Part shown: positions 24,449-33,400 of the stretch, piece by piece
Numbering within the stretch: position 1 is the stretch's first letter
How the letters are laid out: every line of letters starts with the position of its first letter
Assembly (NCBI GenBank): GCA_015057665.1
Contig: SVDY01000021.1
Span: 1 to 37,788 of the forward strand
Source of the DNA: Lachnospiraceae bacterium
GTDB taxonomy: Bacteria > Bacillota > Clostridia > Lachnospirales > Lachnospiraceae
Reading direction: 5' to 3'
DNA length: 37,788 nucleotides
Program-made: the position numbers and the translations under genes
Notes under the pieces: model-generated
Told to the model about the DNA's origin: nothing
What the model saw: the letters and a program-made list of their open reading frames with translations, nothing else
Databases searched by the model: none

Positions 24449-25328
24449 TTTGGTACTCCATTAACTTTTCATAAATTCTCATAACAATATTTTTGTCAAT
24501 TTCCCAACTAAACTTTCTTGCAAACATCGCTTCACTATTCATTAATTCATCAAAATCCTCTTCTCTAAAAACATAGGGCATACCTCTTTCCCAATCAATT
24601 TGTCTAGCTGAAAAACCATTACTCTCCTTATACATATACACATCATTTAAATATTCCGAATTAAAAATAGCAGTATGGATAAACATCTCGTCGCCAGCCA
24701 AGGTATATTCAAACTGATTTAAAAGTTTCTTTTTGTTTCTTACAATGTATTCTGCACTTGCTGCGTTTAAACTGCACCAATTAGAACCTTTTTGATAAAC
24801 TTTATTTCCAGAACGATCGATATTACACCTCTTTTGCAGCCCCAATACTTTATTTTGTAAAATGCCAAAAAGATTCTCTTGTCGTCCGATTTTATTTTGA
24901 AAAAAATAATAATATTTCACACGTTCCAGCCATTTTTCATCCATAGTTTTTGAAGAAAAGCTTAAAAAAATATGTTTTTTTCGGTCTTCAAAAAATCTAT
25001 AAATGACATCTTTTGTTTTAATCGGCATGTCAACTCCTGAAAGGTAATGATAGAACGAATATTTTTCTCCGGAATTAAAAGCCTGCTCAAGGAGTAAAAA
25101 CTCAAGCTTTATTAGAGAATCTCCTCCCCAGGCAACATCTGTTCTTTTAGAAAAGTATACTTTTGATTTATTTAAATCCAAGTTCCCCTCATCTAAATTA
25201 TTATAACATTGACTCTTTTTATCAATATGTATATAGAAATGATTCCGTTCATCATCTAAAAGTTTTAACGTTCTATATAGTATTTCCGGCTCATTATGTG
25301 CAATAATTAAATAAGCATGCTTATTCAT
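24438..25328 (-). CDS. GT14-type (core-2/I-branching) glycosyltransferase
   Basis: A 296-residue protein with the bacterial core-2/I-branching pattern: HAYLIIAHNEPEILYRTLKLLDDERNHFYIHIDKKS at the start, WGGDSLIKLEFLLLEQA, YHYLSGVDMPIK and GSNWCSLNAASAEYIV. Family members are inverting beta-1,6-N-acetylglucosaminyl- or xylosyltransferases, working without a DXD metal site. Here the donor and acceptor are unknown; a side-branch on the repeating unit is likely. It follows the KdsC-like gene by 39 bases with GAGGAG as RBS and overlaps the next gene. Confidence 0.9.
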   Translation of the reverse strand: MNKHAYLIIAHNEPEILYRTLKLLDDERNHFYIHIDKKSQCYNNLDEGNLDLNKSKVYFSKRTDVAWGGDSLIKLEFLLLEQAFNSGEKYSFYHYLSGVDMPIKTKDVIYRFFEDRKKHIFLSFSSKTMDEKWLERVKYYYFFQNKIGRQENLFGILQNKVLGLQKRCNIDRSGNKVYQKGSNWCSLNAASAEYIVRNKKKLLNQFEYTLAGDEMFIHTAIFNSEYLNDVYMYKESNGFSARQIDWERGMPYVFREEDFDELMNSEAMFARKFSWEIDKNIVMRIYEKLMEYQSEK

Positions 25329-25367
25329 GTTGCAATCTCCTCTTTAGATTAACGTAAGAAATCTATC

Positions 25368-25832
25368 CTAATGAGATTTTTCCAGCCACTGAATAAATTC
25401 TCTTACAGCACCTTCACCGCCCTTATGTTTACATACATAGTGAACTTTTTGTACTATCTCTTCTACAGAATCTGCCGGACATCCTGTAACTCCACAGTAT
25501 TCAATACATTCCAGATCATTCAAATCATCACCGATATAGGCAATTTCTTCTGGAGTTACTTTGTAATGTTCTGCTACCTCTTTCAATTTTGTCAATTTTT
25601 CCTCGATTCCCTGATATAACTCTGTAATTTTCAATTCCCTTGCGCGTTCCTCAACGATCTGCGATTTACGGCCGGTGATTATAACAGGAATAATGCCTTT
25701 TTTGATTGCCTGCACAATTCCATAACCATCTTTCACATTGAATGCTTTCATTGCTTCTCCATTTGGAGAAATATAAATGGTACCGTCTGTCAAGGTACCA
25801 TCTACATCCATTACTAATAATTTTATATTCAT
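25368..25832 (-). CDS. KdsC-like sugar-acid phosphatase (HAD superfamily)
   Basis: A 154-residue capless HAD phosphatase of the KdsC type. It has MDVDGTLTDG (Asp9 and Asp11), VIITGRKS, the conserved Lys in QGIEEKLTKL, IGDDLNDLE, and the closing KGGEGAVREF that in this family reaches the neighbouring active site in a tetramer. KdsC removes phosphate from Kdo-8-phosphate; close relatives act on nonulosonic acid 9-phosphates. It is placed directly after the aldolase gene and one gene from the CMP-transferase, so it should dephosphorylate the sugar acid before CMP activation. No KdsA or NeuB gene is present. Confidence 0.9.
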   Translation of the reverse strand: MNIKLLVMDVDGTLTDGTIYISPNGEAMKAFNVKDGYGIVQAIKKGIIPVIITGRKSQIVEERARELKITELYQGIEEKLTKLKEVAEHYKVTPEEIAYIGDDLNDLECIEYCGVTGCPADSVEEIVQKVHYVCKHKGGEGAVREFIQWLEKSH

Positions 25833-25884
25833 TCTACATTACCGCCTTAAGCATTTTTCCATGGATTTCTGCCTATCCAGGATA

Positions 25885-27474
25885 TCAAACATTATCATAC
25901 ATAGATTTTGTCAAGAAGTTCACTGATATTCTTTTTCTAATATTAGATAAATATTTTCTAAAGAATGTATTTCTTCGTTCTGCTTGTTCAGCTGTAATCG
26001 GATGATTCATGGATTTATCAAAATAATTCTTATTCACATTTACATGGAATCCATCAAAACCTGCAAGGATAATCTCCTTAGCACCACATTCCACAAATAA
26101 ATTAATCGCCAAAATTCCTGATGAATCTTGAACTTCTCCGTCCACAAGAACCCACTTCTTATAATCAATCACATCTACTTTATTATCTGTCTTATCTGTA
26201 ATGCTTGTAGTTGTAATTATCCTTTTACCAGATGCCTTCGTTGGATGAAACACTTCTTGTCTTGTTACAAACACATAGTCTGTATTAAACATCTCCCAGT
26301 TATTTAACGCCACACTTACAACATCTTTTTGTAATATTGTCTGTTCAATAGCTGCAGCAGCATCAAGAATACTTTTTCCCGGAGCAACAAGGAGCACTTT
26401 TTTCCCTTTTACTATTTCTTTTAAATGTTCAATTACTTCTGCATCATCTCGTTTTCTACGTGCATTATAATCTAAATAAAGCTGTTCTGCATACTCTTTA
26501 TCGAAAGATATCTTCTTGTCTTCACGAATTAATCCTAATAATTCTGATACTTGCTCAATCGGAAGCATATGTTTACTATAAAAATGTCCTGCGTAACTAG
26601 GGGTGCAATGATTAATTGCAGACAAATAATATTCGATTGCATATCCCCAGGAATACTCCGTCCTAATCTGATTAATCACTCTGTCGATAACAGACAAAAG
26701 AGGCGCTGTTAAATAATCTTTTCCATAAAACAAATTCATATGTTCAAGCAATAATTCTGTATTCAGATTTCCTGCACCTTTTCCCATTCCCATAATAGAG
26801 CAGTCTAACATCAAATCTCTATTCGTTGGAAACTGAAGAAGTGCCACGGCATTAGAATAGGACATCTGCAAATTATTATGGCTATGAAATCCCAATAACA
26901 TAGATGGAAGAAGATTATGATCCACTAAATTCATAATACGACTCATATCATTAGGGCGCATTTCGCCAAAACTATCTACAATATAAAATCCGCTCGCATC
27001 CGGTAATTCTCGATTTACACAATCAATGAATTCTAATAATTCCTGGTCTGTATATCTCAAAGTTAACATTGGCTGTATAAAGAATTGATATCCTTTTTCA
27101 ATGATTTTTCTTCCTAATTCTATAACATTAAATCGATTTTTTTTATGGAAAGCCATACGGATGCCATCTATGCCGCTCCCGTCACAAGGTTCTAACAAAT
27201 CTACATCAAATTTTCCATAATCCATCATTGCAACATATGTTACATTTTCTTTTTTTGATTTCAAAAAATGCTTTGCTATAACTTTTTCGTTGCAATACTG
27301 TGTTCGTCCTTGTTCTGTCCCTTTATTCTGATCAATATATCCAACTTCTATATATTCAACCCTAGACTTCTCCAATGCATCTAATATCTGCTCCATATAA
27401 GATTGTCCAAAATTGAAATTGTTAACGCATCCACCATCTCTTAGTGTCACGTCAAGAACTTTTACTGTTCCCAT
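25885..27474 (-). CDS. HMGL/DmpG-type aldolase fused to a Rossmann-like domain
   Basis: A 529-residue protein. Residues 1-310 form a DRE-TIM barrel: VLDVTLRDGG (Arg12, Asp13) and GFHSHNN (His197, His199, Asn200), the catalytic and metal residues of DmpG/HMG-CoA-lyase enzymes. GMGKGAGN follows at about 229-236. These enzymes make or break a bond between a pyruvate- or acetyl-CoA-type carbanion and an aldehyde. Residues about 355-529 form a second domain (KKVLLVAPGKSI, VALNN, TDYVFVTR, CGAKEIILAGFDGF). It resembles the nucleotide-binding fold of DUF115/GT42 proteins. Flanked by KdsC-like and CMP-synthetase genes, it probably builds the sugar acid. Reaction and stereochemistry are unknown. RBS is GGGAG. 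Confidence 0.85.
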   Translation of the reverse strand: MGTVKVLDVTLRDGGCVNNFNFGQSYMEQILDALEKSRVEYIEVGYIDQNKGTEQGRTQYCNEKVIAKHFLKSKKENVTYVAMMDYGKFDVDLLEPCDGSGIDGIRMAFHKKNRFNVIELGRKIIEKGYQFFIQPMLTLRYTDQELLEFIDCVNRELPDASGFYIVDSFGEMRPNDMSRIMNLVDHNLLPSMLLGFHSHNNLQMSYSNAVALLQFPTNRDLMLDCSIMGMGKGAGNLNTELLLEHMNLFYGKDYLTAPLLSVIDRVINQIRTEYSWGYAIEYYLSAINHCTPSYAGHFYSKHMLPIEQVSELLGLIREDKKISFDKEYAEQLYLDYNARRKRDDAEVIEHLKEIVKGKKVLLVAPGKSILDAAAAIEQTILQKDVVSVALNNWEMFNTDYVFVTRQEVFHPTKASGKRIITTTSITDKTDNKVDVIDYKKWVLVDGEVQDSSGILAINLFVECGAKEIILAGFDGFHVNVNKNYFDKSMNHPITAEQAERRNTFFRKYLSNIRKRISVNFLTKSMYDNV

Positions 27475-27490
27475 CTACTATCTCCCTGTT

Positions 27491-28135
27491 TTAAATATCC
27501 ACATTCAATAATGCCTCAGCCAAATCAAAATCCTCTGGATTATTAATGTCTACCGCTTCTTTGAATGATACTTCTTTTACATACGGCTTCTTTCCAATTC
27601 TACGGTGATATTTCTGGAATACTTCTTTGGTAAATACATATACACCTGATGTTTCTCTATAAATAGGATTCAAATCCTGACTTCTAGGAATATTTTCTGC
27701 ATCAAAATTTAATGGTTCACCATTCTCCCAGAGAAAATCCTGAATTTTAACTGCACAGAATGCAGAATCATATTCTCCGGATTTAACTGCTTCGATACAT
27801 TCTTTCATAGTATCAACTGTTATAAACGGGGCGGTTGCATGAGCAAATACATATATATCTGCATCAACTACATTAATAAAGTTCTCAAAAATTTGAGAAA
27901 AATTAGATGTAGGCAAATCCAAAAAATCTGGCCGTTTTATGAAATTCACACCTTCCGGAAGGTATTCACATACACTTTCATTACTGCAATACACATTAAT
28001 GCTATCTAATAAACCGGTTTGAGTTAAGGCTATTAATTCATATTGTAATAAAGGTTTATCTCCTAATAATTTAGTATTTTTGCCTGGCAAACGCTCATTT
28101 TGAAGTTTGATAGGCATGATTGCCACTATTTTCAT
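27491..28135 (-). CDS. CMP-sugar-acid synthetase (acylneuraminate cytidylyltransferase family)
   Basis: A 214-residue cytidylyltransferase. The N-terminal nucleotide loop reads VAIMPIKLQNERLPGKNTKLLGDKPLLQYEL, the family pattern with KN and the PL(L/I) signature. FAHATAPFI and the late NNPEDFDLAEALL segment also match. These enzymes transfer CMP from CTP to the anomeric hydroxyl of sialic acid, Kdo or other ulosonic acids. The usual SKRxxxKN is altered (LQNERLPGKN), so the substrate may not be sialic acid. It precedes the aldolase gene by 16 bases with GGAGG as RBS, so the two are made together. Confidence 0.9.
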   Translation of the reverse strand: MKIVAIMPIKLQNERLPGKNTKLLGDKPLLQYELIALTQTGLLDSINVYCSNESVCEYLPEGVNFIKRPDFLDLPTSNFSQIFENFINVVDADIYVFAHATAPFITVDTMKECIEAVKSGEYDSAFCAVKIQDFLWENGEPLNFDAENIPRSQDLNPIYRETSGVYVFTKEVFQKYHRRIGKKPYVKEVSFKEAVDINNPEDFDLAEALLNVDI

Positions 28136-28149
28136 CTTGTAGTCCTCCG

Positions 28150-29175
28150 TTAAATTCCATGACCGTCTTTGTAAGCATCTTTTCCAATTACTTTATATAG
28201 ATATAATCTAAGTAATCTTGTATAGGCATTACAACCATATAACAATAAACTATATGAAAATATAATTAATCTGCTCTTTTCTATTTTAGTAAGATTAAAT
28301 TGATTGGATTTTAAAAGTTTTCTATTTTCTCTTAAAACCTTTTGTAGTTCTTTTAAAAAGAGTTTATTTTCAGAAAATGTTCTATGTACATAGATTCCAT
28401 CTACGTATGACCATGGAAATATAATTCCATATTTAAATGCTTTCTCTAATAGCTCAGGATATCGATCATTCACTGCATTAATTAAACATTCACCAGCATA
28501 AACACGATCCGGGCTGCATTTTCTTTTACTAGCAGCCATTATTCCACTATTATTCTGACGGTAATAGTACAGTTTTTCTTCCGTATAGCATACCCCGGAT
28601 TTTAAATTTAAGGCAAGTTGGGCAGACCAAATTATATCTTCATGGATTTTACCTTCACAAAAACTATTCGTATCAAAAATCTCTTTTTTATACATTTTGG
28701 CACATGCACTAAATCCTGAGCCCAACTGTTTTTCTAAATATTCTCGGTTACTCATATAAGAATAAGGTCTATTGCTTTCTTTAATATCATCCATAATTTC
28801 ATTGTCATGAAATTTACGATATTGGCAGGCACCAAAATCAGCATCGCTCTCTTCTAACATTCTTTGCATTTTCTCGCAAAAATCCAGTGAAATATAATCA
28901 TCACTATCCAGAAAGCAAATATACTTTCCTCTTGCCTCTCTAACACCACGATTTCTGGCACCCGAAAGCCCTTTATTCTTTTGGTGAATAACCCGTATTC
29001 GTTCGTCTTTTTCCATATATGTATCACATATAATACCGCTATTGTCATTTGAACCGTCATCTACCAAAATCAATTCCAAATCATTAAACGTTTGGTTCAG
29101 AACACTTTCAATACATGCGCTTACATATTTTTCAACATTATATACAGGCACAATAATACTTATTGTAGGATTCAT
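28150..29175 (-). CDS. GT2 family glycosyltransferase
   Basis: A 341-residue GT-A enzyme starting MNPTISIIVPVYNVEKYVSA, with the UDP-sugar site ILVDDGSNDNS and the DXD-type metal site FLDSDDYIS. The C-terminal 130 residues are helical and basic and probably associate with the membrane. The ATG at 29175 has AGGGGAA about eight bases upstream; the frame starting at 29205 overlaps the GT4 gene and is less likely. Donor sugar is unknown. It is in the operon between the GT4 gene and the CMP-synthetase gene (14-base gap). Confidence 0.92.
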   Translation of the reverse strand: MNPTISIIVPVYNVEKYVSACIESVLNQTFNDLELILVDDGSNDNSGIICDTYMEKDERIRVIHQKNKGLSGARNRGVREARGKYICFLDSDDYISLDFCEKMQRMLEESDADFGACQYRKFHDNEIMDDIKESNRPYSYMSNREYLEKQLGSGFSACAKMYKKEIFDTNSFCEGKIHEDIIWSAQLALNLKSGVCYTEEKLYYYRQNNSGIMAASKRKCSPDRVYAGECLINAVNDRYPELLEKAFKYGIIFPWSYVDGIYVHRTFSENKLFLKELQKVLRENRKLLKSNQFNLTKIEKSRLIIFSYSLLLYGCNAYTRLLRLYLYKVIGKDAYKDGHGI

Positions 29176-29194
29176 ATCTAATTCCCCTTGCCTT

Positions 29195-30331
29195 TTATTT
29201 TTCATTAATCAAAGAAATTAATTCGTGCTCAATCTCTTTTACCATACGTTTTCCGTCAAAAAATGTACTTCTTTGTTCAGCCCCCTTCTTCATTCTCTGA
29301 TAAAAGGACTCATCCGTTAACATTTTCCTAATTCCAGCTTCCAAACTAGAATCATCGTTTCCGGTTATCAATCCGCATTCCACATCACCAAACACTTCTC
29401 CTACGGAAGGTGCTGACGATACAATTGGAACACCTAATGCTAATGATTCCATGGCAATTACGGGTAATCCTTCGGTAAAAGAAGAACATACAAAAAATAA
29501 ACTCTGCTTAATATATGGATATGGATTCGCTTGATATCCCATCATAATTACCGTTTCATCTACATGCTCAGAAGCAATCATATGCATCAAATTATCTTTT
29601 TCTGGACCATCTCCAACTATAATCAAATTGTGAAATATTCCATCATTTATTATCCTTTTATGAATCCGAATTAACCTCTCATAGCCTTTTTCTGGAGCAA
29701 GACGCCCAACTGCACATATATATGGCATAGAATTTTGAATATTTACTTCTTGTAGCGACAATTTAGTCACTTTTTCACTATTCAATGGATTATAATGATG
29801 AATAATTCCTTTCCGCAAGCCAGTAATCTTTTCAAAAGATGTCTTAGCTGTATCAGAGACACAAACTATACGATCAAATCTACAAATTGAATCCAAAATA
29901 TTCAAAATGTTTTTACAAAATTCTGGATTCGTGTCTATATCCCCATGTATGTATTTGACTGTTTTAGCATTTTTCGCAAAACACATGCTTTGTAATGTTG
30001 AGCCGTTATAAGATACTATAATATCAAATTTCTCTTTTATACAAACATCTAATAATCCCTCACCATCATGATTTAAAGCTTTTACAATTTTCTTTCGCTT
30101 ATATTGATTCTGCAGTTTTATTAATGGATTATGAGATTTTTTCTGACAATCCCAAATAGACAGCACACGAATCCCTGCTTCTTTAAATTTATCTTCCCAT
30201 ATACCTCCATCGTACTGAACCAACACAGTTATATCAAATTTTGTTTTGTCCATGAGCGTCACTAAATCAAATAATGCTTGCTCAGCACCGCCACAGACAA
30301 GTTTATTATGTATAAACAAAATTTTAATCAT
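29195..30331 (-). CDS. GT4 family glycosyltransferase
   Basis: A 378-residue GT-B enzyme. The N-terminal domain has the glycine loop LVCGGAEQALFDL. The C-terminal donor-binding domain shows VGRLAPEKGYERLI, the GDGPEKDNL turn and the E-x7-E motif EGLPVIAME. These are retaining transferases using nucleotide sugars. Donor is unknown. From the ATG at 30331 GGAG lies seven bases upstream. A gap of about 76 bases separates it from the Wzt gene upstream, which is AT-rich and has no clear terminator. Confidence 0.92.
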   Translation of the reverse strand: MIKILFIHNKLVCGGAEQALFDLVTLMDKTKFDITVLVQYDGGIWEDKFKEAGIRVLSIWDCQKKSHNPLIKLQNQYKRKKIVKALNHDGEGLLDVCIKEKFDIIVSYNGSTLQSMCFAKNAKTVKYIHGDIDTNPEFCKNILNILDSICRFDRIVCVSDTAKTSFEKITGLRKGIIHHYNPLNSEKVTKLSLQEVNIQNSMPYICAVGRLAPEKGYERLIRIHKRIINDGIFHNLIIVGDGPEKDNLMHMIASEHVDETVIMMGYQANPYPYIKQSLFFVCSSFTEGLPVIAMESLALGVPIVSSAPSVGEVFGDVECGLITGNDDSSLEAGIRKMLTDESFYQRMKKGAEQRSTFFDGKRMVKEIEHELISLINEK

Positions 30332-30407
30332 ATTTATCTCCATTTTTTAGTAACGGCTTATAACATAATTCATTCGAGCTTAGATTAAAATAATATTCGT
30401 AGGCATA

Positions 30408-31694
30408 TTAAATTTTCCAGGCATTTGCTTCTTGAAACACTACATGCCCCCATGCACCATGATTCCATACCAATTCATCATCGCCTTGTAATTCAAATCT
30501 AATTGCTGGCAATAATAAATCTAAATCATGACTGTTACCAAACTCATCTACCTCGTACAAAACCATTGATATACTGTACTTGCCGCTAACAAGCTCTTTT
30601 GTATCAAAACGAACTTTGTAATTTCCGGTTGTTTCAGCATTTAATTCACCAATTATCAATGCAGGTACCGTTCCTACTGGTGTTTCATCACCGTATCTGA
30701 CTTCTAATCTTAATTTCAGATTCTTAAACGCTTTTCTTGCTTTAATCCGCATATTAAACCAAACTGGTTCTTTCAATTCATAACTAGGAAATTCTTTATC
30801 GATTAGTTTCAAATGAGTAATACGTACATCTTCTCTAACATGTTTTGGCCGTACACTTAATTTACTATATTCATAATCAACTTTTGCTTCGACCATTTTA
30901 TTTTGCATATATACGTCAATAGCTGATTCTACATCCCCTTCAAAAATAACCTTCCCTTTATCCAATACAACACATCTATCACACAACTGCCGAATTGTAT
31001 TCATGTTATGTGATACGTAAAGGACGGTTCTGCCCTCCTCTTTTGCTGCATCCCGCATTTTATCTAAGCATTTCTTTTGAAATGCCATATCTCCTACAGC
31101 CAATACTTCATCCATGATCATAATCTCTGAATCTAGATGTGCAGCCACAGAGAATGCAAGTTTTACATACATCCCACTTGAATATCTCTTTACAGGTGTA
31201 TCAATGAATTCTCTCACTTCGGAAAATTCAATAATATCCTCCATCTTTGCATCAATCTCAGCCTTTGTCATACCAAGAATCGCACCATTCATATACACAT
31301 TCTCACGGCCAGTCATTTCACCATTAAAACCAGTACCGACTTCAAGCATAGATGCAATTCGGCCATAGATATCTATCGACCCTTCCGTCGGGGCAGTTAC
31401 TCTAGAAAGTAACTTAAGCATTGTACTTTTACCGGCACCATTACCACCAATAATACCTAATGCCTCACCTTTATAAACTGTCAAATCAATTCCATTCAGA
31501 GCCATAAAACTCTGACCTACTAATCTCTGATTCTGACCAATGATTGTATTGGGATCTTCTTTACCTCGAAGTCTGGCCCACCAACTCTGCAAATCACCCT
31601 GAAGAGTACCCCCTCCAATTTGGCCTAATTTATATTGTTTTTTTACACCAGAGAGTTGAATGGCAACTTCTCTATTATTTATATTCGTTTCCAT
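30408..31694 (-). CDS. Polysaccharide/teichoic acid export ATPase (Wzt/TagH-like) with C-terminal domain
   Basis: A 428-residue protein. Residues about 1-245 are the ATPase: Walker A GGNGAGKST, signature YSSGMYVKLAFSVA and Walker B IMIMDEVLAVGD, all typical of Wzt/TagH. Residues about 275-428 form a beta-rich domain (LKEPVWFNMRIKARK, GNYKVRFDT, RFELQGDDELVWNHGAWGH) matching the Wzt C-terminal carbohydrate-binding domain. In Gram-negative systems that domain reads a terminal cap on the finished chain before export. With the permease at 31704-32555 it makes a complete exporter. RBS is GAGGGAA. Confidence 0.93.
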   Translation of the reverse strand: METNINNREVAIQLSGVKKQYKLGQIGGGTLQGDLQSWWARLRGKEDPNTIIGQNQRLVGQSFMALNGIDLTVYKGEALGIIGGNGAGKSTMLKLLSRVTAPTEGSIDIYGRIASMLEVGTGFNGEMTGRENVYMNGAILGMTKAEIDAKMEDIIEFSEVREFIDTPVKRYSSGMYVKLAFSVAAHLDSEIMIMDEVLAVGDMAFQKKCLDKMRDAAKEEGRTVLYVSHNMNTIRQLCDRCVVLDKGKVIFEGDVESAIDVYMQNKMVEAKVDYEYSKLSVRPKHVREDVRITHLKLIDKEFPSYELKEPVWFNMRIKARKAFKNLKLRLEVRYGDETPVGTVPALIIGELNAETTGNYKVRFDTKELVSGKYSISMVLYEVDEFGNSHDLDLLLPAIRFELQGDDELVWNHGAWGHVVFQEANAWKI

Positions 31695-31703
31695 CTTTCC
31701 CTC

Positions 31704-32555
31704 CTATACTGTATCCATGAATGTCTTTTCTACCTTATTAAAAATCATAATACCGAAGACAGCAACTACAATACTAACAACAACAGAAATTACATAATAT
31801 GATGGCACAATTGTGCCTTGTCCTAAAACAGCATAGCGGAACGCTTCCACTGGCGCAGTTACAGGATTGATCATAATTATGTTTTTTAATAATCCATCAC
31901 CTAACTGAGACAATGGATAAATAACCGGTGTTGCATACATCCATAACTGGACACCAAATGTAACCAAAATTGCAAGATCACGGTATTTTGTTGTTAAACT
32001 TGAAATAATAATTCCAAATCCCAGGCCCAATATTCCCATATGAAGCAACACAAATGGAATCAACAACCATGCCCACCAATTTGGTGAAACTTCGCCTTTG
32101 ATAAAATAATATATTAAAAATAATACCACCAGTAACATCTGAACTCCAAATTGTATTACTGATGACAATACATTAGAAATTGGTGTTGTTAATCTTGGGA
32201 AATATACTTTCCCAAATACACTGGCATTTGCTGTAAACGTATTTGCATTTTTCGTCACACAGCTTGAGAAAAACACCCAGATTGCATTGCTGCATAAATA
32301 AAATAAAATCTGAGGAATCCCATCTGTACTCATGCCTGCGATTCCACCAAAAACAAATGTATAAATAATACTTGTCAGAAATGGATTTAAGAAAATCCAC
32401 GCCGGTCCTAAAATAGTTTGTTTATATGTTAATGCAAATGTTCTCTTTGTAAATAATAGTATTAAATCTCGATATTGCCATACTTCTTTCAAATTCAAAT
32501 CAAACCAATTATGTTTGGCTGTGATATGGGTATGGTATCTTACTTCTTGTGCCAT
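31704..32555 (-). CDS. Polysaccharide/teichoic acid ABC permease (Wzm/TagG-like)
   Basis: A 283-residue ABC-2 permease with about six helices. Typical Wzm/TagG features include an N-terminal amphipathic stretch (LNLKEVWQYRDLILLFTKR), the QTILGPAWIFLNPFLTSIIYTFVFG block, and VTFGVQLWMYATPVIYPLSQ. It pairs with the ATPase 9 bases downstream to move an undecaprenyl-linked polymer across the membrane. RBS is AGAGGAAG. The polymer is thus finished in the cytoplasm and exported whole, in contrast to Wzx/Wzy systems. Confidence 0.94.
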   Translation of the reverse strand: MAQEVRYHTHITAKHNWFDLNLKEVWQYRDLILLFTKRTFALTYKQTILGPAWIFLNPFLTSIIYTFVFGGIAGMSTDGIPQILFYLCSNAIWVFFSSCVTKNANTFTANASVFGKVYFPRLTTPISNVLSSVIQFGVQMLLVVLFLIYYFIKGEVSPNWWAWLLIPFVLLHMGILGLGFGIIISSLTTKYRDLAILVTFGVQLWMYATPVIYPLSQLGDGLLKNIIMINPVTAPVEAFRYAVLGQGTIVPSYYVISVVVSIVVAVFGIMIFNKVEKTFMDTV

Positions 32556-32570
32556 TTTTCTTCCTCTTGT

Positions 32571-33365
32571 CTAAATTAAAAAAAGTGAGTCAAAATCAAT
32601 TCTTGGAAATACCTCTAATTTCCCTCCACGAGTTGAATTATAAATATGAATATCATGCTCATCACAATACTTCTTTGCTTTTCTATAAGCACGTGTGTTT
32701 TGTCCCATATCATGAACAACGATATCCTTAATGTCTGTATCATAATTATCACAAAAATAATCTTTTGCCGTATTATCTACGATGGTCTCGCCTTGTTCGT
32801 TGATTGTTACACGATAATTATGATCGACGCCTAACAGATATATTTCTTTAAAACCCATATATGCTGCGATATTAATACAAGTGAATGTTACAGTTCCTAA
32901 AGAATCCATCTGTTTAGCAATATTGGTTGAGAAACTATCTGGGAAATCCTTTTCTCTGTTATAATTCGCCCAGAAATATAAAGCATCATCAATATTTATT
33001 CCATGATACCATTTATGGTTAACTGGAATAAACTTCTTCTTGGCTGGAATTGCATTAATCTCAGATAAACTTTCGTGAAAAATGTTGATATCTTCACATA
33101 CATAATATGTTGGTCTCCAGTTTGTCTCTGAAAATAGTTTATATATTCGATTCATTGCAAATGTAATTTCGTTTTTCTGATATAGAAGTTCCAAGTCTGT
33201 TGCTCTTAAACTTGGTCCATTAGCGATGATAAAACAACGTTCTCCATTATGAATATCTTTTAATCGCTGCATTTGTATACCATATTTAGTCCATTCAAAA
33301 TGTTTACTTTCCCAATTTTGATAATGTGCTTCTAAAGATTTTAATAAATAATTAAATACTTTCAT
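32571..33365 (-). CDS. DUF115 / MptE-like protein in glycan operon
   Basis: A 264-residue cytoplasmic protein. ERCFIIANGPSLRATDLELL, EITFAMNRIYKLF, PTYYVCEDI and GFKEIYLLGVDHNY form the DUF115/6-hydroxymethylpterin-diphosphokinase-MptE-like pattern, a Rossmann-type fold related to GT42 sialyltransferases and to the Maf glycosylation proteins. In glycan clusters a glycosyl- or phosphosugar-transfer role is likely. It could be the transferase that uses the CMP-activated sugar acid made by genes downstream; this is inference from fold and context. The ATG at 33365 has GGGGAG five bases upstream. Confidence 0.8.
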   Translation of the reverse strand: MKVFNYLLKSLEAHYQNWESKHFEWTKYGIQMQRLKDIHNGERCFIIANGPSLRATDLELLYQKNEITFAMNRIYKLFSETNWRPTYYVCEDINIFHESLSEINAIPAKKKFIPVNHKWYHGINIDDALYFWANYNREKDFPDSFSTNIAKQMDSLGTVTFTCINIAAYMGFKEIYLLGVDHNYRVTINEQGETIVDNTAKDYFCDNYDTDIKDIVVHDMGQNTRAYRKAKKYCDEHDIHIYNSTRGGKLEVFPRIDFDSLFLI

Positions 33366-33400
33366 GAACACTCCCCTTTATCCCTTTCATGACGTCTAAA

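Noticed and set aside
27491-28135. Sialic acid (NeuNAc) pathway as the explanation of the CMP-synthetase
   Set aside because: No NeuB or NeuC gene is present and the phosphatase and aldolase point to a different sugar acid; sialic acid cannot be excluded from sequence alone but is not supported.
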